Part shown: piece by piece, positions 6,746 through 7,716 of the stretch
How the letters are laid out: each line of letters begins with the position of its first letter
Numbering within the stretch: the first letter of the stretch is position 1
From: Candidatus Methanophagales archaeon
GTDB taxonomy: Archaea > Halobacteriota > Syntropharchaeia > Alkanophagales > Methanospirareceae
Length of the DNA stretch: 7,716 nt
Assembly: GCA_023131215.1 (NCBI GenBank)
Contig: JAGLZV010000171.1
Coordinates: 1 to 7,716 of the forward strand
Reading direction: 5' to 3'
Made by a program: the position numbers and the translations under genes
The notes under the pieces: generated by a model
Database searches by the model: none
Told to the model about the DNA's origin: nothing
Seen by the model: only the letters and a program-made list of their open reading frames with translations

Positions 6746-7662
6746 CCATGGAAATATTCCGAGGCTGCGAGTGCAGAAGATGCACATGCGGTAGAACCAT
6801 ATTGCGCTGGCATCGTCTTGGATTCAAAAGCGGGAATGCCGACAGAATCAGCTCGGCACTGCTGGCATAACGTGAATTGCCGTAGATATTTCGATGCTTT
6901 CTTTCTCGCTTCTCTAAGCTCTTCACAAGTCGGCGGTCTGGAATTTGAGAACTCGTATAAAGGAATCAAAGGGATAATGTTCTGTATCATAGCTCCACGC
7001 TCTGCGCAAAGTTTCGCTATTCCCTCTATTTGCTCTGTATTCACATCTGGTATCAAAACGGTGTTTATTTTCACAACAAGACCTTCCGCACTCGCTTTTT
7101 CTACTCCCTCAAACTGCTTATCCAGTAGTATGCGACAACCTTCCTCACTCTTATACGTTTTCCTGTTATAATGAACCCAGGAATATATTTTTGTGGCTAC
7201 TTCGGGCTCAAAAGCGTTTATCGTTGCCGTTACTGTTTTTATACCCAAATCTGCGAGTTCAGCGGCTTTGTCAGGAATAAGAAGCCCGTTCGAGGAGAGG
7301 CATTTTATAAGTTCCGGGAACTTTTCATTGACCATCCGGAGAGTTTCAAAAGTTTGTTTGTTGAAAAGAGGCTCGCCGGGTCCTGCAATGCCCACCACTT
7401 TCAAGCTCTCGCCAAATTGTTCGACAGCAAGTTCAACTATTTCCAGCGCTTCTTTCACTGTTGATATATAACCGGTGACACCAGGACGGTATTCACACTT
7501 GTTTATTTCTCGCTTACAGAACTTACACTGGATATTGCATCTCGGCGCAACCGGAAGATGAACTCGTGCAGTCTTAAAATGTGCTTTTGCGCCGTAACAA
7601 GGATGCACGCTGGTAAGATGTGCAAATTTCGAACCCATATCTTGCCATGTTTGAGTTTTCAT
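6742..7662 (-). CDS. nifB: Radical SAM NifB, nitrogenase-cofactor (NifB-co) synthase type, without NifX domain
   Basis: The protein has 306 residues, the length of archaeal NifB without the C-terminal NifX domain. The radical SAM cluster motif is C42-x3-C46-x2-C49 in APRCNIQCKFCKR. NifB hallmarks are present: HPCY (H20, C22), C56 in the NKCEYRPGV segment, AGPGEPLFN (94-101), CLSSNG with C121, INAFEPEVATKIYSWV, and CQQCRADSVGI (C266, C269). In the family these extra Cys and His residues hold the two [4Fe-4S] substrate clusters (K1, K2), which NifB fuses with SAM-derived carbon and extra sulfur into the 8Fe core. All are retained, so it looks catalytically competent. The tail after residue 280 is Ala/Ser-rich and unusual. 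The TATA box lies 32 nt or more upstream of the start; a GTGAG stands 3 nt before the ATG. No nif structural genes are in the window. An alternative is a NifB paralogue of unknown role in a non-diazotroph. Confidence 0.85.
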   Translation of the reverse strand: MKTQTWQDMGSKFAHLTSVHPCYGAKAHFKTARVHLPVAPRCNIQCKFCKREINKCEYRPGVTGYISTVKEALEIVELAVEQFGESLKVVGIAGPGEPLFNKQTFETLRMVNEKFPELIKCLSSNGLLIPDKAAELADLGIKTVTATINAFEPEVATKIYSWVHYNRKTYKSEEGCRILLDKQFEGVEKASAEGLVVKINTVLIPDVNTEQIEGIAKLCAERGAMIQNIIPLIPLYEFSNSRPPTCEELREARKKASKYLRQFTLCQQCRADSVGIPAFESKTMPAQYGSTACASSALAASEYFHG

Positions 7663-7693
7663 TTTCTCACTTTCAACTGTTTGTTTCTTTGAG

Positions 7694-7710
7694 TTATATA
7701 AACTTTTTTA
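7694..7710 (-). promoter_or_regulatory. BRE/TATA promoter of nifB and the probable three-gene operon
   Basis: The minus strand reads AAAAAGTTTATATAA at about 7694-7708: an A-rich BRE-like stretch followed by the TATA box GTTTATATAA (7694-7703). A transcript starting about 25 nt downstream would begin near 7672, leaving a leader of about 10 nt before the ATG at 7662. No equally good promoter is seen before the two following genes, so this probably drives all three. Confidence 0.7.
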
Positions 7711-7716
7711 TTTTTT

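Noticed and set aside
6818..7171. A 117-codon + strand open frame over nifB.
   Set aside because: It is antisense to a gene with clear NifB motifs, has no promoter or family resemblance, and is best explained as a shadow frame.

Overview
This window looks like part of a euryarchaeal genome, most likely a methanogen or an ANME-type (methane/alkane-oxidising) archaeon. The evidence is archaeal BRE/TATA promoters (for example GTTTATATAA upstream of the rightmost gene), short leaders, oligo-T stretches after genes, a heterodisulfide-reductase-like iron-sulfur protein, a NifB of the short archaeal type, an archaeal UbiD-like decarboxylase, and a secreted protease. The C-terminal domain of that protease resembles one I recall from surface proteins of Methanosarcinales/ANME archaea. 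The assignment rests on recognition of families, not on a search.

Layout: (1) 1-129 is the 3' end of an unidentified + strand gene. (2) 130-330 is an AT-rich spacer packed with four inverted repeats, the last two overlapping. (3) 331-1323 (+) encodes a PP-loop ATPase resembling MnmA/ThiI tRNA-thiolation enzymes, with a C-terminal NFACT-R-like domain. (4) 1324-1377 is a convergent spacer with a GC hairpin flanked by A and T runs. (5) 1378-3912 (-) encodes a large exported subtilisin-fold protein in which the usual catalytic His position is Glu. It has its own promoter. (6) 4086-7662 (-) holds three genes in one direction, probably one operon read right to left from a promoter at about 7694-7710: nifB, a UbiD-family decarboxylase and an HdrD-like two-CCG-domain Fe-S protein. 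The spacers are about 58 and 60 nt.

How the genes may work together: the three-gene run combines a radical-SAM Fe-S cluster assembly enzyme (NifB), a prFMN-type decarboxylase (in archaea, the candidate anhydromevalonate-phosphate decarboxylase of isoprenoid synthesis) and an Fe-S redox protein. No obvious shared pathway follows. No nitrogenase genes are present here, so the NifB is locally solitary. The protease and the thiolation-like protein look like independent transcription units.

The most notable items are the His-to-Glu change in the protease, the solitary NifB with all expected cluster ligands, and a family of CTTTTCTTTT/AAAAGAAAAG palindromes in two separate intergenic regions, one of which could act as a switch just before a start codon. 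I found no CRISPR array, tRNA, rRNA or insertion sequence.
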